From Candidatus Hydrogenedens sp. (lineage in GTDB: Bacteria > Hydrogenedentota > Hydrogenedentia > Hydrogenedentales > CAITNO01), in the NCBI GenBank assembly GCA_012522755.1, contig JAAYJV010000157.1:1-35547 (forward strand): 35,547 nt of DNA, in the 5' to 3' direction. The notes beneath the pieces are model-generated. The model was not told the origin of the DNA and did not search any database. It saw nothing but the letters and a program-made list of their open reading frames with translations. The first letter of the stretch is position 1, and the number at the start of each line of letters is the position of its first letter. Positions 7,307-15,778 of the stretch are shown one piece after another. Both the position numbers and the translations under genes were made by a program.

Positions 7307-8419
7307 ATGAAATTCACCATATCCAAAAACGATCTTCTCCAGGCACTGAACAAAGTCAAAGGTATTGCCCCGGCGAAAGCCGCCATACCGGTATTAACCA
7401 ATGTCCTTCTGGAAGCGGAGGGCAGTTCCTTGAAACTGACCTCCACAGATTTGAAAATCAATATTGAGTATACGATCGATTGTACTGTTCAGGAATCGGG
7501 TGCCACGACAGTACACTGTCAGCGTATTGTCATGTTACTGAATGAACTTCCTGATACTGATGTGAATCTTTCCCTCCTGGACAATGGTATCCTGGAGTTG
7601 CAGTGCGGTTTGATCACTACAAAGTTGCTGACCGTCTCCGCTGATGAATTCCCCACTATCAGTGACATGTCTTCCATTGAGCCCATCGTGTTCAAACAGG
7701 CGGTATTGAAGAAGCTTTTTCAAAAAACATCCTATGCCATCTGTACAGACCAGTCTCGGTATAACCTTACCGGCTTATTGCTGGAGACCAAGGCTGATGG
7801 AATGCGCGTAGTGGCCACGGACGGGCGCCGCCTGACACTGGCTATCAGTGACGAGGCTGTTTCCTCTGCAACGGAAATGAAGGCCATTATCCCCGCAAAA
7901 ACCATTCATGAGCTTCAGACGCATTTAAGCGATGACGAAGAAAAATCTGTTGAAGTCTATTTTTCGGAGAATCGCGCAGCCTTCGTATTTGACGGGCTTC
8001 GTATTTCCTGTGCGCTCATTGAGGGTAATTTCCCGAATTATGAATTGGTCATTCCCAAGAAGATGAGCAAGGAATTCATTCTTGAACTGGAAACTTTCCG
8101 TCAGTGCATCCGCCGTGCTTCAGCCATGACCAATGACAAATTTCGCAATGTGAAGTTTGTTTTCAACGATGACAATATGCAGCTCATCGTGAAAACACCG
8201 GATGTGGGTGAATATGAGGAAAGCCTTCCTGTGGGTTACCAGGGCGAAAAGATGGAAATCAGCTTCAACCCTTATTTCATTCTGGATGTGCTTCGCTATA
8301 TTGAAGGCGATCAGGTCTGTCTTCAATTCAAAGATGGCAGCAGCCCCGGCATGATCAAACCCTATACGGAAGCCCCTGTTGACAGCTATGTGAATGTGAT
8401 CATGCCTATTCGGAGCTGA
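7307..8419 (+). CDS. dnaN: DNA polymerase III subunit beta (sliding clamp)
   Basis: This 370-residue protein is full length for the bacterial beta clamp, a ring-shaped homodimer that tethers DNA polymerase III to DNA and recruits other repair and replication proteins. Clamp features include the start MKFTISKNDLLQALNKVKG, IPVLTNVLLEA, the central ATDGRRL, the domain 2-3 stretch ISCALIEGNFPNYELVIP, and the C-terminal motif VIMPIR that forms part of the peptide-binding pocket. It lies just downstream of the DnaA-box cluster. The usual neighbours dnaA and recF are absent; a convergent aminotransferase begins 2 bases after its stop. Identity is secure. Confidence 0.97.
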   Translation: MKFTISKNDLLQALNKVKGIAPAKAAIPVLTNVLLEAEGSSLKLTSTDLKINIEYTIDCTVQESGATTVHCQRIVMLLNELPDTDVNLSLLDNGILELQCGLITTKLLTVSADEFPTISDMSSIEPIVFKQAVLKKLFQKTSYAICTDQSRYNLTGLLLETKADGMRVVATDGRRLTLAISDEAVSSATEMKAIIPAKTIHELQTHLSDDEEKSVEVYFSENRAAFVFDGLRISCALIEGNFPNYELVIPKKMSKEFILELETFRQCIRRASAMTNDKFRNVKFVFNDDNMQLIVKTPDVGEYEESLPVGYQGEKMEISFNPYFILDVLRYIEGDQVCLQFKDGSSPGMIKPYTEAPVDSYVNVIMPIRS

Positions 8420-8421
8420 TC

Positions 8422-9678
8422 TCAGATTTTTTTCCAGGCTTTCATCAAAAGGGCATGTGCATCGAGAAGTTCGTTCTCAGTCAGTGTGAGTGGCGGGCTG
8501 ACTCGAATGACTTTTCCAGCCAGGGGTCCGAGTAAGTGAACACCCTGTTTCTCTGTGGCTCTGTATGCTTCCAGTACACATTGATTTGCCAGACTGTCCC
8601 CTTCTATTTCCATTCCGTAGACCATTCCTTCTCCACGGATATCGCTGATGAATGGAAAGGTGTTTTTCAGATCCAGAAGGGTGCTGTGGACTTTTTTGGC
8701 CATTTTTTTTGTTTTTGCAACAATCTTTTCTTCTTTGAAGACATCCAGAGTAGCGCATACGGCTGCGCAAGCGGCTGTGGAGGCGCTGTATGTGTCCGAT
8801 GCTTCTCCATAGTCCAGCGCATCGATGAGATCTTTTCTTCCGATGACAGCGGCCGCAGCTTCTCCGCTTGCCAGTCCTTTCCCCAGAATGACAAGATCGG
8901 GCTGTACGCCATAGGTCTCATAAGCATACATATTTCCTGTTCTTCCGAAGCATGATTGCACCTCATCGAAAAGGAAGGGGATATCGTGTTTGTTGCACCA
9001 TTTTTGAACAAGTTGGTGGTACCAGGCCGGCGGATGGAAAGATCCCTTTGCGCCCAGATAGGGTTCGGTGATGAACAGCGCTATTTTTCCTGGAAATTCT
9101 TTATGGAGTGCATCGAGTTCTTCGAGATAAAATTCCGGTGATTCCGGGTTTTGCATTGGAAATGAGACAAATCGGACATTCGGGTTTGGACTTCTTTCTC
9201 CCGTCACATCTGCTGCGAGTCCTTTTTTTCCATGAAATCCGTACTGTGTCGCCAGAAGCATGTGCCGGTCGGGGTATCGGTGCATGCATGCCCACATGGC
9301 TTTTTGAATTCCTTCAGATCCTGAAGCGGCCCAGAGCATTTTTTGTGCCTTGGGATTATTTTTCATGCTTTTGATGAGTCTTGCCGAGGCTTCCGTCTGA
9401 ATGGCTGTCATCATGTTGTATACATTTCGCGGCAGGTTTTTTTTGTAGTCTCGGAAGTATTTTTCAAAGGCCGGATGCTGATACCCGAGATTTTGCACGA
9501 GTACCCCAGATGTGAAATCGATAAGTCGTCGCCCGTCAACGGTATAGAGATATCGTCCTTTTGCCTTTTCGATGACAACCTGAGTCGGTGTGTAAGTGGA
9601 TTGCCCTTTACCGATGGTGGTTGCCCATTGTTTACGAATTTTGTTTCCTTTTGTTTCGGCATCATGTTTGATATACAT
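8422..9678 (-). CDS. class III PLP-dependent aminotransferase
   Basis: This 418-residue enzyme belongs to the class III aminotransferases (4-aminobutyrate, acetylornithine and ornithine aminotransferase group). These move amino groups from a terminal amine of the donor to a keto acid using pyridoxal phosphate. Visible motifs are ASGSEG (phosphate-binding, residues 118-123), FLFDEVQSCFGRTG with Asp238 for the cofactor ring, and ILGKGLASGEA with Lys267 as the Schiff-base lysine. AGGAG lies 7 bases before the ATG. The donor cannot be named from sequence alone. It stands by itself, convergent with dnaN with only 2 bases between the stops. Confidence 0.88.
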   Translation of the reverse strand: MYIKHDAETKGNKIRKQWATTIGKGQSTYTPTQVVIEKAKGRYLYTVDGRRLIDFTSGVLVQNLGYQHPAFEKYFRDYKKNLPRNVYNMMTAIQTEASARLIKSMKNNPKAQKMLWAASGSEGIQKAMWACMHRYPDRHMLLATQYGFHGKKGLAADVTGERSPNPNVRFVSFPMQNPESPEFYLEELDALHKEFPGKIALFITEPYLGAKGSFHPPAWYHQLVQKWCNKHDIPFLFDEVQSCFGRTGNMYAYETYGVQPDLVILGKGLASGEAAAAVIGRKDLIDALDYGEASDTYSASTAACAAVCATLDVFKEEKIVAKTKKMAKKVHSTLLDLKNTFPFISDIRGEGMVYGMEIEGDSLANQCVLEAYRATEKQGVHLLGPLAGKVIRVSPPLTLTENELLDAHALLMKAWKKI

Positions 9679-10210
9679 TTATTTCTCCTGTCCGCTCTGA
9701 AAGCGATTTACTGTTTTTTCAACTCACCCTGATTTTCCCTGTGTCCCTCAGAAGGATCTCCGTTTTTTTTCGGCTATTCTTCCAGAAAAGATTCCCTTTT
9801 CTTTATTTTATCGTCTGGTAATCCTCAAAGTTTCCTTCCCCTTTTCTGCACAATGCCCTGTTCGGTTACAGGTATAATTGATTCATGATGCAAAGGCCGC
9901 ACAAGCAAGGCGTGGCGGGCATAATCACATTTTCCGGTTATTTGCATAGTCAACTGCAGTATGATCGGTCGAAGGGACGGGATCAAAGAAATAAAGGGTA
10001 CACTATGAGGAGTGCAAAGTCAGATTATCAGCGAAAAAACTGCAAGATGCTTAGCTGAATGAACTGCAGCAATAGTACCATAATCAGATTGTTTTTTCAT
10101 GTTTTTGAGGTAGAATTCATGTTTTTTTGCTGGCGCCCCCTTTAATCTTGATTCATTGAATATGTTGTGATAGGATTCTCATAAGCCTTAAGAAATCGAG
10201 GGAATATATC
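9679..10210. other. 530-base intergenic region
   Basis: This gap separates the divergent aminotransferase and HIT genes. No family-like gene is seen. TTCATGTTTTT occurs twice exactly 20 bases apart (10097-10107 and 10117-10127), close to two helical turns, and could be a binding site. A possible promoter for the HIT gene is at 10148-10176 (TTGATT, 17 bases, TAGGAT). A 17-codon open frame with a weak ribosome binding site is at 10005-10058; I do not call it. Confidence 0.5.
10148..10176 (+). promoter_or_regulatory. possible promoter for the HIT and aroE genes
   Basis: TTGATT (10148-10153) and TAGGAT (10171-10176) have 17 bases between them. The -10 element is only a partial match, so confidence is modest. 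The site ends 34 bases before the HIT start. Confidence 0.35.
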
Positions 10211-10558
10211 ATGAGTTCAGAAACCCTTTTCACCAAAATTATTTCCGGAGAGATTCCTTCCGAAAAAGTGTATGAAGATGATGAATTTTATGCCTTCCAG
10301 GATATCAATCCAGCTGCACCGGTTCATGTGCTGCTCGTTCCGAAAAAGGTGATTCCCGCCATTGCTGATGCGACGGCTGAGGATGAGGGTCTGTTGGGGC
10401 GTTTCATTCTTACGGCCAATAAGATAGCGAAAGAACTGGGAATTGCCGAGGCCGGGTTTCGTTATGTGATCAACAATGGCGAGCAAGGGGGGCAGACTGT
10501 AGCCCATCTCCACTTGCATATCCTGGGAGGGCGGTCTCTTGAATGGCCCCCTGGTTGA
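10211..10558 (+). CDS. HIT family protein (HinT-like nucleotide hydrolase)
   Basis: This 115-residue protein is full length for the HinT branch of the histidine triad family. These small dimeric hydrolases cleave phosphoramidates and nucleotide conjugates such as AMP-lysine. The triad is clear: QTVAHLHLHILGG, with His99, His101 and His103; the middle-to-last residues carry out nucleotidyl transfer. The N-terminal FTKIISGEIPSEKVYEDD and FQDINPAAPVHVLLVPK are also typical. It is followed after 40 bases by aroE and probably co-transcribed, a common kind of housekeeping pairing without known functional meaning. Confidence 0.93.
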   Translation: MSSETLFTKIISGEIPSEKVYEDDEFYAFQDINPAAPVHVLLVPKKVIPAIADATAEDEGLLGRFILTANKIAKELGIAEAGFRYVINNGEQGGQTVAHLHLHILGGRSLEWPPG

Positions 10559-10597
10559 TATGCCTTCAAAAAGCTGCAGGCTGAGAGGAGATACAGT

Positions 10598-11473
10598 GTG
10601 AGAACAGGGACTCATCCCTCTATAAATTCCGACACAAAACTGTGTGCTGTCATCGGAAATCCCGTGCTCCATTCATTGTCTCCGGCCATGCACAATGCGG
10701 CATTTCAGGCTGTGGGCCTGGACTGTGTTTATCTTGCTTTTACCGTTTCTGATCTTGCCGGATGTGTGGCGGGATTACGGGCCTGTGATGGATTTCAGGG
10801 CTTGAGTGTCACGATCCCCCATAAAGTGGCCATTATGGAGCATCTTGATCATATTGAGGAAGATGCACTGCAAGTAGGCTGTGTGAATACAGTTGTCAAA
10901 AAAGAGGGTAAACTTGTCGGAGCGGTTACCGATGGGACAGGAGCTTTACGGGCTATTGAAAACAGTGGCGTGAATCTCAAAGACAAATGTGTTCTCTTTG
11001 CAGGAACAGGGGGCGCAGCCCGGGCTGTGGCCTTTGCCTTGTCCGCTTCCGGTCTCCCGAAAAAGATTATTATTCTGGGGCGTACAGCAAAACATGTGGA
11101 CCGACTCAGTCAGGATTTGTCTGATTATGGCAATACAGAGATCCAGGGGGGGCTTCTGGACGAGGAACTTGTTGCTTTGTCCGGGCAAAGTGATTTACTC
11201 ATCAATGCAACGCCTGTGGGTATGTATGGGGTCGGAGAAGATGAAAACAGTTTTCCGGGTGTAATATTGCGCAAAGAACAGGCTGTTTTTGATATGGTAT
11301 ACAGACCTGAGAAGACGGTTTTTGTGAAGGAAGCTTTGCTTGCCGGTTGCACCATTGTGCCGGGTCTGGATATGCTCTTGTATCAGGCGGCCATACAATT
11401 TGAAATGTGGACCGGTTGTCCGGCTCCGGAATCTGTGATGCTTGCCGCCTTGAAAAAAGCACTCCATAGCTGA
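10598..11473 (+). CDS. aroE: shikimate dehydrogenase
   Basis: This 291-residue protein catalyses NADPH-dependent reduction of 3-dehydroshikimate to shikimate in aromatic amino acid synthesis. The substrate site is visible as VIGNPVLHSLSPAMHN (Ser26, Ser28) and VTIPHK with catalytic Lys76, plus Asp112 in AVTDGTG. The dinucleotide fold follows at FAGTGGAARA (134-143), with LGRTAKHVDRL after the second strand; the Arg is typical of NADP preference. LINATPVGMYG and the final LYQAAIQFEMWTG complete the family pattern. The start is GTG at 10598, 7 bases after AGAGGAG; a second GTG at 10596 is out of frame. Confidence 0.95.
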   Translation: MRTGTHPSINSDTKLCAVIGNPVLHSLSPAMHNAAFQAVGLDCVYLAFTVSDLAGCVAGLRACDGFQGLSVTIPHKVAIMEHLDHIEEDALQVGCVNTVVKKEGKLVGAVTDGTGALRAIENSGVNLKDKCVLFAGTGGAARAVAFALSASGLPKKIIILGRTAKHVDRLSQDLSDYGNTEIQGGLLDEELVALSGQSDLLINATPVGMYGVGEDENSFPGVILRKEQAVFDMVYRPEKTVFVKEALLAGCTIVPGLDMLLYQAAIQFEMWTGCPAPESVMLAALKKALHS

Positions 11474-11546
11474 ATTATTGTGAATATTTGTGTGTAATAC
11501 CCGTAAAAGGGGATTCAACCCTCCCGGGATCAACCAGAAAGGGAAT

Positions 11547-11744
11547 ATGATGAAAGTACAAAGTTTTATGGGCAAGGTAAGCTCCACAGGACTGAAACAG
11601 ATGGACAATCAGATCAATGAATGGCTTGAACGCAGCCAGGTGAAACCAGTTCAAATCAAGCAGTCCTTCGGAACGGATATTCATCATGAGGGACGTGTGA
11701 GTGAGCCTATTGTCATTATTACCGTATGGTATGAAGAAGAATAA
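11547..11744 (+). CDS. small conserved-looking hypothetical protein
   Basis: The protein is 65 residues from the ATG at 11547 (a second ATG follows at once). GAAAGGG lies a few bases upstream and supports either start; an upstream GTG at 11490 is less likely. It has no signal or membrane segment and no Cys. The order is beta-alpha-beta-like (KVQSFMGKVS, a helix LKQMDNQINEWLER, then VKPVQIKQSFG and PIVIITVWYEE). The amphipathic helix and C-terminal strand look like a folded domain rather than a chance frame. It lies between aroE and the EIIA/zinc-ribbon gene and is separated from the latter by a promoter. Function is unknown. Confidence 0.65.
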   Translation: MMKVQSFMGKVSSTGLKQMDNQINEWLERSQVKPVQIKQSFGTDIHHEGRVSEPIVIITVWYEEE

Positions 11745-11774
11745 TTTTTTCTTTAAAAAAACTCCAAAAATCCA

Positions 11775-11803
11775 TTGATTTGCAGTGGGCAAGATGATAC
11801 AAT
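11775..11803 (+). promoter_or_regulatory. sigma-70-type promoter of the EIIA/zinc-ribbon gene
   Basis: TTGATT (11775-11780) and TACAAT (11798-11803) are separated by exactly 17 bases. Transcription would begin near 11810, leaving a leader of about 70 bases before the ATG at 11882. It probably also serves the downstream cyclic-nucleotide-binding and protease genes. Confidence 0.55.
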
Positions 11804-11881
11804 CGATACTCGTGCAGTGTCTGAAAATATGTGTATCCGGGCTTAGCTTCAAACCGGATCAGCCGATACAGGATGCTTGAT

Positions 11882-12688
11882 ATGTTATTAACAGATTATA
11901 TTGATGTTGATTGTGTATTGCCGGAGATGAAGACGAAAGTAAAAGCTGATGCTCTTCGTGAATTGACGGATTTGCTCATTCAAAAGCACAAATTGAAAGG
12001 GATGGACGCTGCTCTGGATCAGATTATGGATCGTGAGGGTACGGAAAGCACGGGTATCGGTGACGGAATAGCTGTACCCCATGCCCGTATTTCGGGCTTG
12101 AAAACCCTGCATTGTGCTGTGGGGCGCTTCAAGAAGGGGCTTGATTTTTCGGCCATTGACCGTCAGCCGGTATATCTTGTCTTTCTTATTTTATTTCCGC
12201 CAACACAACAGACACTTTATCTGAATTTTATTGCTTCTCTGGCGAAAATACTCCAAGATGCAAGCAACCTTGATGCGCTGATGAAAGCGAAAGAAGCCAA
12301 AGATATTCTGGTTGTTCTGAAAGAACTTTCGCAGTCTATGCAGCTTCCTGAAGCACGCAAGGACGATCCGCCGCCCAGAAAGGCGCAAATCGATCTGATT
12401 CTGCTGAGCCGTTTACAGCTGTATTACGAAATGTATGAGACAGCCAAGTCGAACAAAACAAAGTACAAAAAACTTATTACCGATACCCGGAAATTGATAG
12501 ATGAACGGGTACTGCGGCATTTTGACCGTTTGATGCAAGCAAGACCGCCAGCAGTTGTGCCCGTGGAAGCGGATACCTGTCAGGGATGTTTCATGCGCCT
12601 TTCGACGCAGTTTATCCAACAGGTGCGTGATAATGATGATGTTATTCATACCTGCGAAAATTGCAGCCGTTATATCTACATTGTCTGA
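11882..12688 (+). CDS. PTS EIIA domain fused to a C4 zinc ribbon
   Basis: The protein is 268 residues from the ATG at 11882, which has CAGGA at a good distance; GTG 11831 and ATG 11873 are alternatives. Residues 1-150 are a fructose/nitrogen-type PTS EIIA domain. TGIGDGIAVPHARI has the phosphorylatable His67, and ALMKAKEAKDILVVL is at the end. A linker and a helical, coiled-coil-like stretch (about 170-225) lead to a zinc ribbon with Cys233, Cys236, Cys258 and Cys261. That pattern and the ending CENCSRYIYIV match the C4-type zinc ribbon family (zf-RING_7, CdsZ-like), which normally has its own coiled coil. No EIIB/EIIC transporter is nearby, so a regulatory role like that of EIIA-Ntr is likely. 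The fusion is unusual to me. Confidence 0.82.
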   Translation: MLLTDYIDVDCVLPEMKTKVKADALRELTDLLIQKHKLKGMDAALDQIMDREGTESTGIGDGIAVPHARISGLKTLHCAVGRFKKGLDFSAIDRQPVYLVFLILFPPTQQTLYLNFIASLAKILQDASNLDALMKAKEAKDILVVLKELSQSMQLPEARKDDPPPRKAQIDLILLSRLQLYYEMYETAKSNKTKYKKLITDTRKLIDERVLRHFDRLMQARPPAVVPVEADTCQGCFMRLSTQFIQQVRDNDDVIHTCENCSRYIYIV

Positions 12689-12762
12689 TGAACAGTTGTG
12701 ATATTATTTTATATGCCGATTGCAAGGGGGCTGCATGGCCAATGTGAACAGGAGTAGCAGCC

Positions 12763-13191
12763 ATGACACCTGAACAGATACGCCAATTGACGAAGCGCGT
12801 TCCTTTTTTTCAAGGTTTGCAGGAAAGCGACGTCGCAAAGATTGTTGCCCGGGGCATGACAATGCGTATGCTCAAGGGAGAAACCCTTTTTTACAAAGGG
12901 ACCAGTGGTAATCAGATGTATGTGGTTCTGGCTGGTAAACTGGGGGTTTATCAGGGTGAAAAAATCATTGCAACCCTGGGACCGGGCGATATGTGCGGAG
13001 AAATGGCACTCGTAAACAAGGAAACACGCAGTGCCACCGTGAAACTGGAAGAAGACAGCCTGTTTTTCGTACTCACGGAAACTACCTTGAACAAGCTTCT
13101 TACCAAACGCGTGGCCGTACAACTTTTATTGAATATTATCGGAACACTCAGCAGACGGCTTCTGGAAGCCAACAAGCGCCAGGACCCCTGA
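12763..13191 (+). CDS. cyclic nucleotide-binding domain protein
   Basis: This 142-residue protein consists almost wholly of one cNMP-binding domain of the CRP family, with no DNA-binding helix-turn-helix. The beta-roll runs from KGETLFYKGTSGNQMYVVLAGKLGVY onward. The phosphate-binding cassette CGEMALVNKETRSATV keeps Gly79, Glu80 and Arg89, so real cAMP or cGMP binding is plausible. A C-terminal helix (LLNIIGTLSRRLLEANKR) may signal or dimerise. AGGAG precedes the ATG. It lies 74 bases after the EIIA/zinc-ribbon gene and 52 bases before the serine protease gene. Stand-alone domains of this type act as partner-binding sensors; the partner is unknown. Confidence 0.88.
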   Translation: MTPEQIRQLTKRVPFFQGLQESDVAKIVARGMTMRMLKGETLFYKGTSGNQMYVVLAGKLGVYQGEKIIATLGPGDMCGEMALVNKETRSATVKLEEDSLFFVLTETTLNKLLTKRVAVQLLLNIIGTLSRRLLEANKRQDP

Positions 13192-13243
13192 AACGCCTGT
13201 ATCCCCGACTGTCTCTCAGCCCTTCTGATCCGGGAGATCTTCT

Positions 13244-15733
13244 ATGGTAAAGCATCTTGTAATTATCTTACTCTGTGCCATGCTGTTTCTGGCTGTGCCG
13301 GCCCTGGCCCGGGAGGAAAGGCTGCAGGAAGACAAGCCCTGTGTCACCGAAATAGGAGAGATACCGTGGATACCTGATACAGGAGAAAAAGTTGTCTATG
13401 GCGAAGATGATCGCCGGGATGTTTATATGGAAGAAGATGCAACCAGGCTGGAGTGGGCCGCATCCACCTGCGCCCTCATCTACACGACCCGGCTGACACT
13501 TTTCGCTGATGGATCTGCGCAAATTTCGGCACCGGCCGCCTATACGCGTTCCGGACTTCCGGCCTGTGATGATGAGCCCTTCAAAAATCAACCTACAGCC
13601 TCCTATTGCACAGGTTTTATGGTTGGCGAAGATCTGATTGTTACGGCCGGACATTGTTTCAGTACCAGCTATATAGACACTGTCCGTTTTATTTTTGGCT
13701 ATGATATGATCGATGATCGTATTCCGCAATTGGAATTTGATGCCAAACGTGTCTATAAAGGGGTGGAAGTGCTCAGTTATATCGGTACCAGCAACAAAGA
13801 TCACTGTGTTGTTCGTGTTGACAGACCCATTACAGCACCTGGAGCGCGTCCCTTTCCCATTCGGCGTGAAGGAAGTGTACAGATAGGTACGCCCTTGGGT
13901 ATCATCGGTCATCCGGCCGGTCTGCCCAAGAAGATCGCCTTTGGCGATACTTTTGTGCGCAGTACTCCTTATCCGGAATATTTCGTAGCGAATCTTGACG
14001 CTTTCAGCGGTAATTCCGGTTCTCCAGTCATTAATGCGGAGACAGGGTATGTGGAAGGAATTCTGGTTCGAGGTGATACGGATTTTCAATATGAGGAAGA
14101 CTGCTTCCGCAGTTACAAAGTGCCCAATGACGGCGGTCGTGGCGAGGAAGTTACGCGCACTTCTATTTTCGCCAACTATGTCCCCGATATAGAGAGTTAT
14201 CCGGGATCATTGCGTTTGAATATGCGCGTTTACAGTTGTGATTCGACTCTGTCCATTTCTCTTATTGATCGTGATTTGCGTGAAGAATCTTTCACCTCTG
14301 TGACCGTTGAGACTTTAAGCGGGGACAGGGAGATCGTGATTCTGAATCAGGAAGCTGATGAAAAAGATCGTTTTACGGGTAGCATTGAAGTGAGAAGTGG
14401 AGAACCTTCTGTTGATTCCGGTTCTGTGGAAGTTGTCCACGGTGATTTGATTGTCGTCCGTTATGTTGATGAAGAAAACGCTCATGGCGAAGTGGAGATA
14501 GTGGAGATTGAAGCTCCTGTAGATTGTATTCCGCCGACTATTGATTCCGTTAAGATTCCTTTTGTCGGGGCTGCTCAGGCCCGCATTGAATTTGAGACGG
14601 ATGAAGCGTGCACTGGCGTCGTTTATTACGGGCTTTCCTGTGATAAACTTGATAAGGTGGCTCAGGGATCGGCCGGTCAGACCTCTCATACAGTTATCCT
14701 GACCGGTCTTGCCAGAGAACGCGTTTATTATTTTTCCGTGGAGGCCCTGGATAATGCTTTGAATGCAGGATCTGACAATAACAATGGTCTCTGTTATCGC
14801 TTTCAGACAACGGATAAAGCCCAAATTTTTACGGAATACTTTCATACGCAAAATCAAACCGACATCCGTTATGGACAAATTACCTTTCTTCCCAGCATGG
14901 CCCCTGATTATTATCAGGCCTGTTATGAGACTGTGACTGATTTTCCTGTTGTACCATCGGGCGAAGAGCTGACCCTTGGCGATGACGACTTTGTCAGGGT
15001 GGATATGGATCCGGGATTGAGTTTCGCCTTTTACGGCACATCCCATGATCATTTTTTCGTGGGCAGTAATGGCTATGTCACCTTTGAAAAAGGGGATACG
15101 AATTTTCAGGCTTTGCCCAGTCAGCATTTTCTCGCCTCCCGTATTTCCGCTTTCATGTGTGATCTCAACCCTGAAGCCAAAGGCACAATCAGGGTAGCAC
15201 GGCTCAGTGATCGCTATTGCGTGAGTTTTGAAGATGTTCCCCTTTACAGTGGCTCCGGTGCTTATGGGCCTGACAATCGTCATGATTTCATGATAGAACT
15301 CTATTACAGTGGTATGATTCGTATCACCTGGAAGGAATTGTCAGCTCCCCGCGCTCTGGTGGGACTGTCCACGGGATTGGGTACCCCCACCGGTTTTACA
15401 TCCATGAAATTGAAAAATCAACAGGCCTGTGAAAAATTGGGCTTTGAAGGGGATCCTCATAGTGCTGACAGCAATGGAGACTGGCTGATTTCCAGGGAGG
15501 AATTATGGCGTGTCATCAGCTATTATCAGCAAGGTTATCATTGTGACAGTGCGTCTATTGATGGATTTGCCCCCGGGGAAGGGCCCAGAGACTGTTCCCC
15601 TCACGACAGCGATTTTATGGAACAGGACTGGAAGATCAGCCTGTCTGAACTGCTGCGCCTGATCCAACTGCATAATGCGAGAGGTTATCAGCCGGATCCT
15701 TTGTCTGAAGACGGATTTGCGCCTCTTCCCTGA
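13244..15733 (+). CDS. secreted trypsin-like serine protease with fibronectin-like, nidogen-like and EF-hand modules
   Basis: The signal peptide is residues 1-22 (cleavage after PALA). Residues about 115-310 form a trypsin/V8-type protease with a complete triad: His137 in VTAGHC, Asp186 in NKDHCVVRVD and Ser258 in GNSGSP. A fibronectin/phosphatase-N-like beta domain follows (about 430-530, ending YYFSVEALDNALNAGSDNN). Next is a nidogen-like segment (about 560-720, with FFVGSNGYVTFEKG and RHDFMIELYYSGMIRITWK). The C-terminus has two EF-hand-like repeats, the first with ligands Asp742, Asn744, Asp746, Ser750 and Glu753. Many Cys suggest disulfides. The enzyme is probably extracellular or cell-surface attached. 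The C-terminal repeats may act like a dockerin or sorting tag. Confidence 0.85.
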   Translation: MVKHLVIILLCAMLFLAVPALAREERLQEDKPCVTEIGEIPWIPDTGEKVVYGEDDRRDVYMEEDATRLEWAASTCALIYTTRLTLFADGSAQISAPAAYTRSGLPACDDEPFKNQPTASYCTGFMVGEDLIVTAGHCFSTSYIDTVRFIFGYDMIDDRIPQLEFDAKRVYKGVEVLSYIGTSNKDHCVVRVDRPITAPGARPFPIRREGSVQIGTPLGIIGHPAGLPKKIAFGDTFVRSTPYPEYFVANLDAFSGNSGSPVINAETGYVEGILVRGDTDFQYEEDCFRSYKVPNDGGRGEEVTRTSIFANYVPDIESYPGSLRLNMRVYSCDSTLSISLIDRDLREESFTSVTVETLSGDREIVILNQEADEKDRFTGSIEVRSGEPSVDSGSVEVVHGDLIVVRYVDEENAHGEVEIVEIEAPVDCIPPTIDSVKIPFVGAAQARIEFETDEACTGVVYYGLSCDKLDKVAQGSAGQTSHTVILTGLARERVYYFSVEALDNALNAGSDNNNGLCYRFQTTDKAQIFTEYFHTQNQTDIRYGQITFLPSMAPDYYQACYETVTDFPVVPSGEELTLGDDDFVRVDMDPGLSFAFYGTSHDHFFVGSNGYVTFEKGDTNFQALPSQHFLASRISAFMCDLNPEAKGTIRVARLSDRYCVSFEDVPLYSGSGAYGPDNRHDFMIELYYSGMIRITWKELSAPRALVGLSTGLGTPTGFTSMKLKNQQACEKLGFEGDPHSADSNGDWLISREELWRVISYYQQGYHCDSASIDGFAPGEGPRDCSPHDSDFMEQDWKISLSELLRLIQLHNARGYQPDPLSEDGFAPLP

Positions 15734-15778
15734 GCCTAAACCGATGCGTCTGACAGGGCAGCCGCTGGAGAATTCATT

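Noticed and set aside
10005-10058. 17-codon frame with AAAGGG upstream
   Set aside because: Too short and without any pattern; kept only as a remark on the intergenic region.
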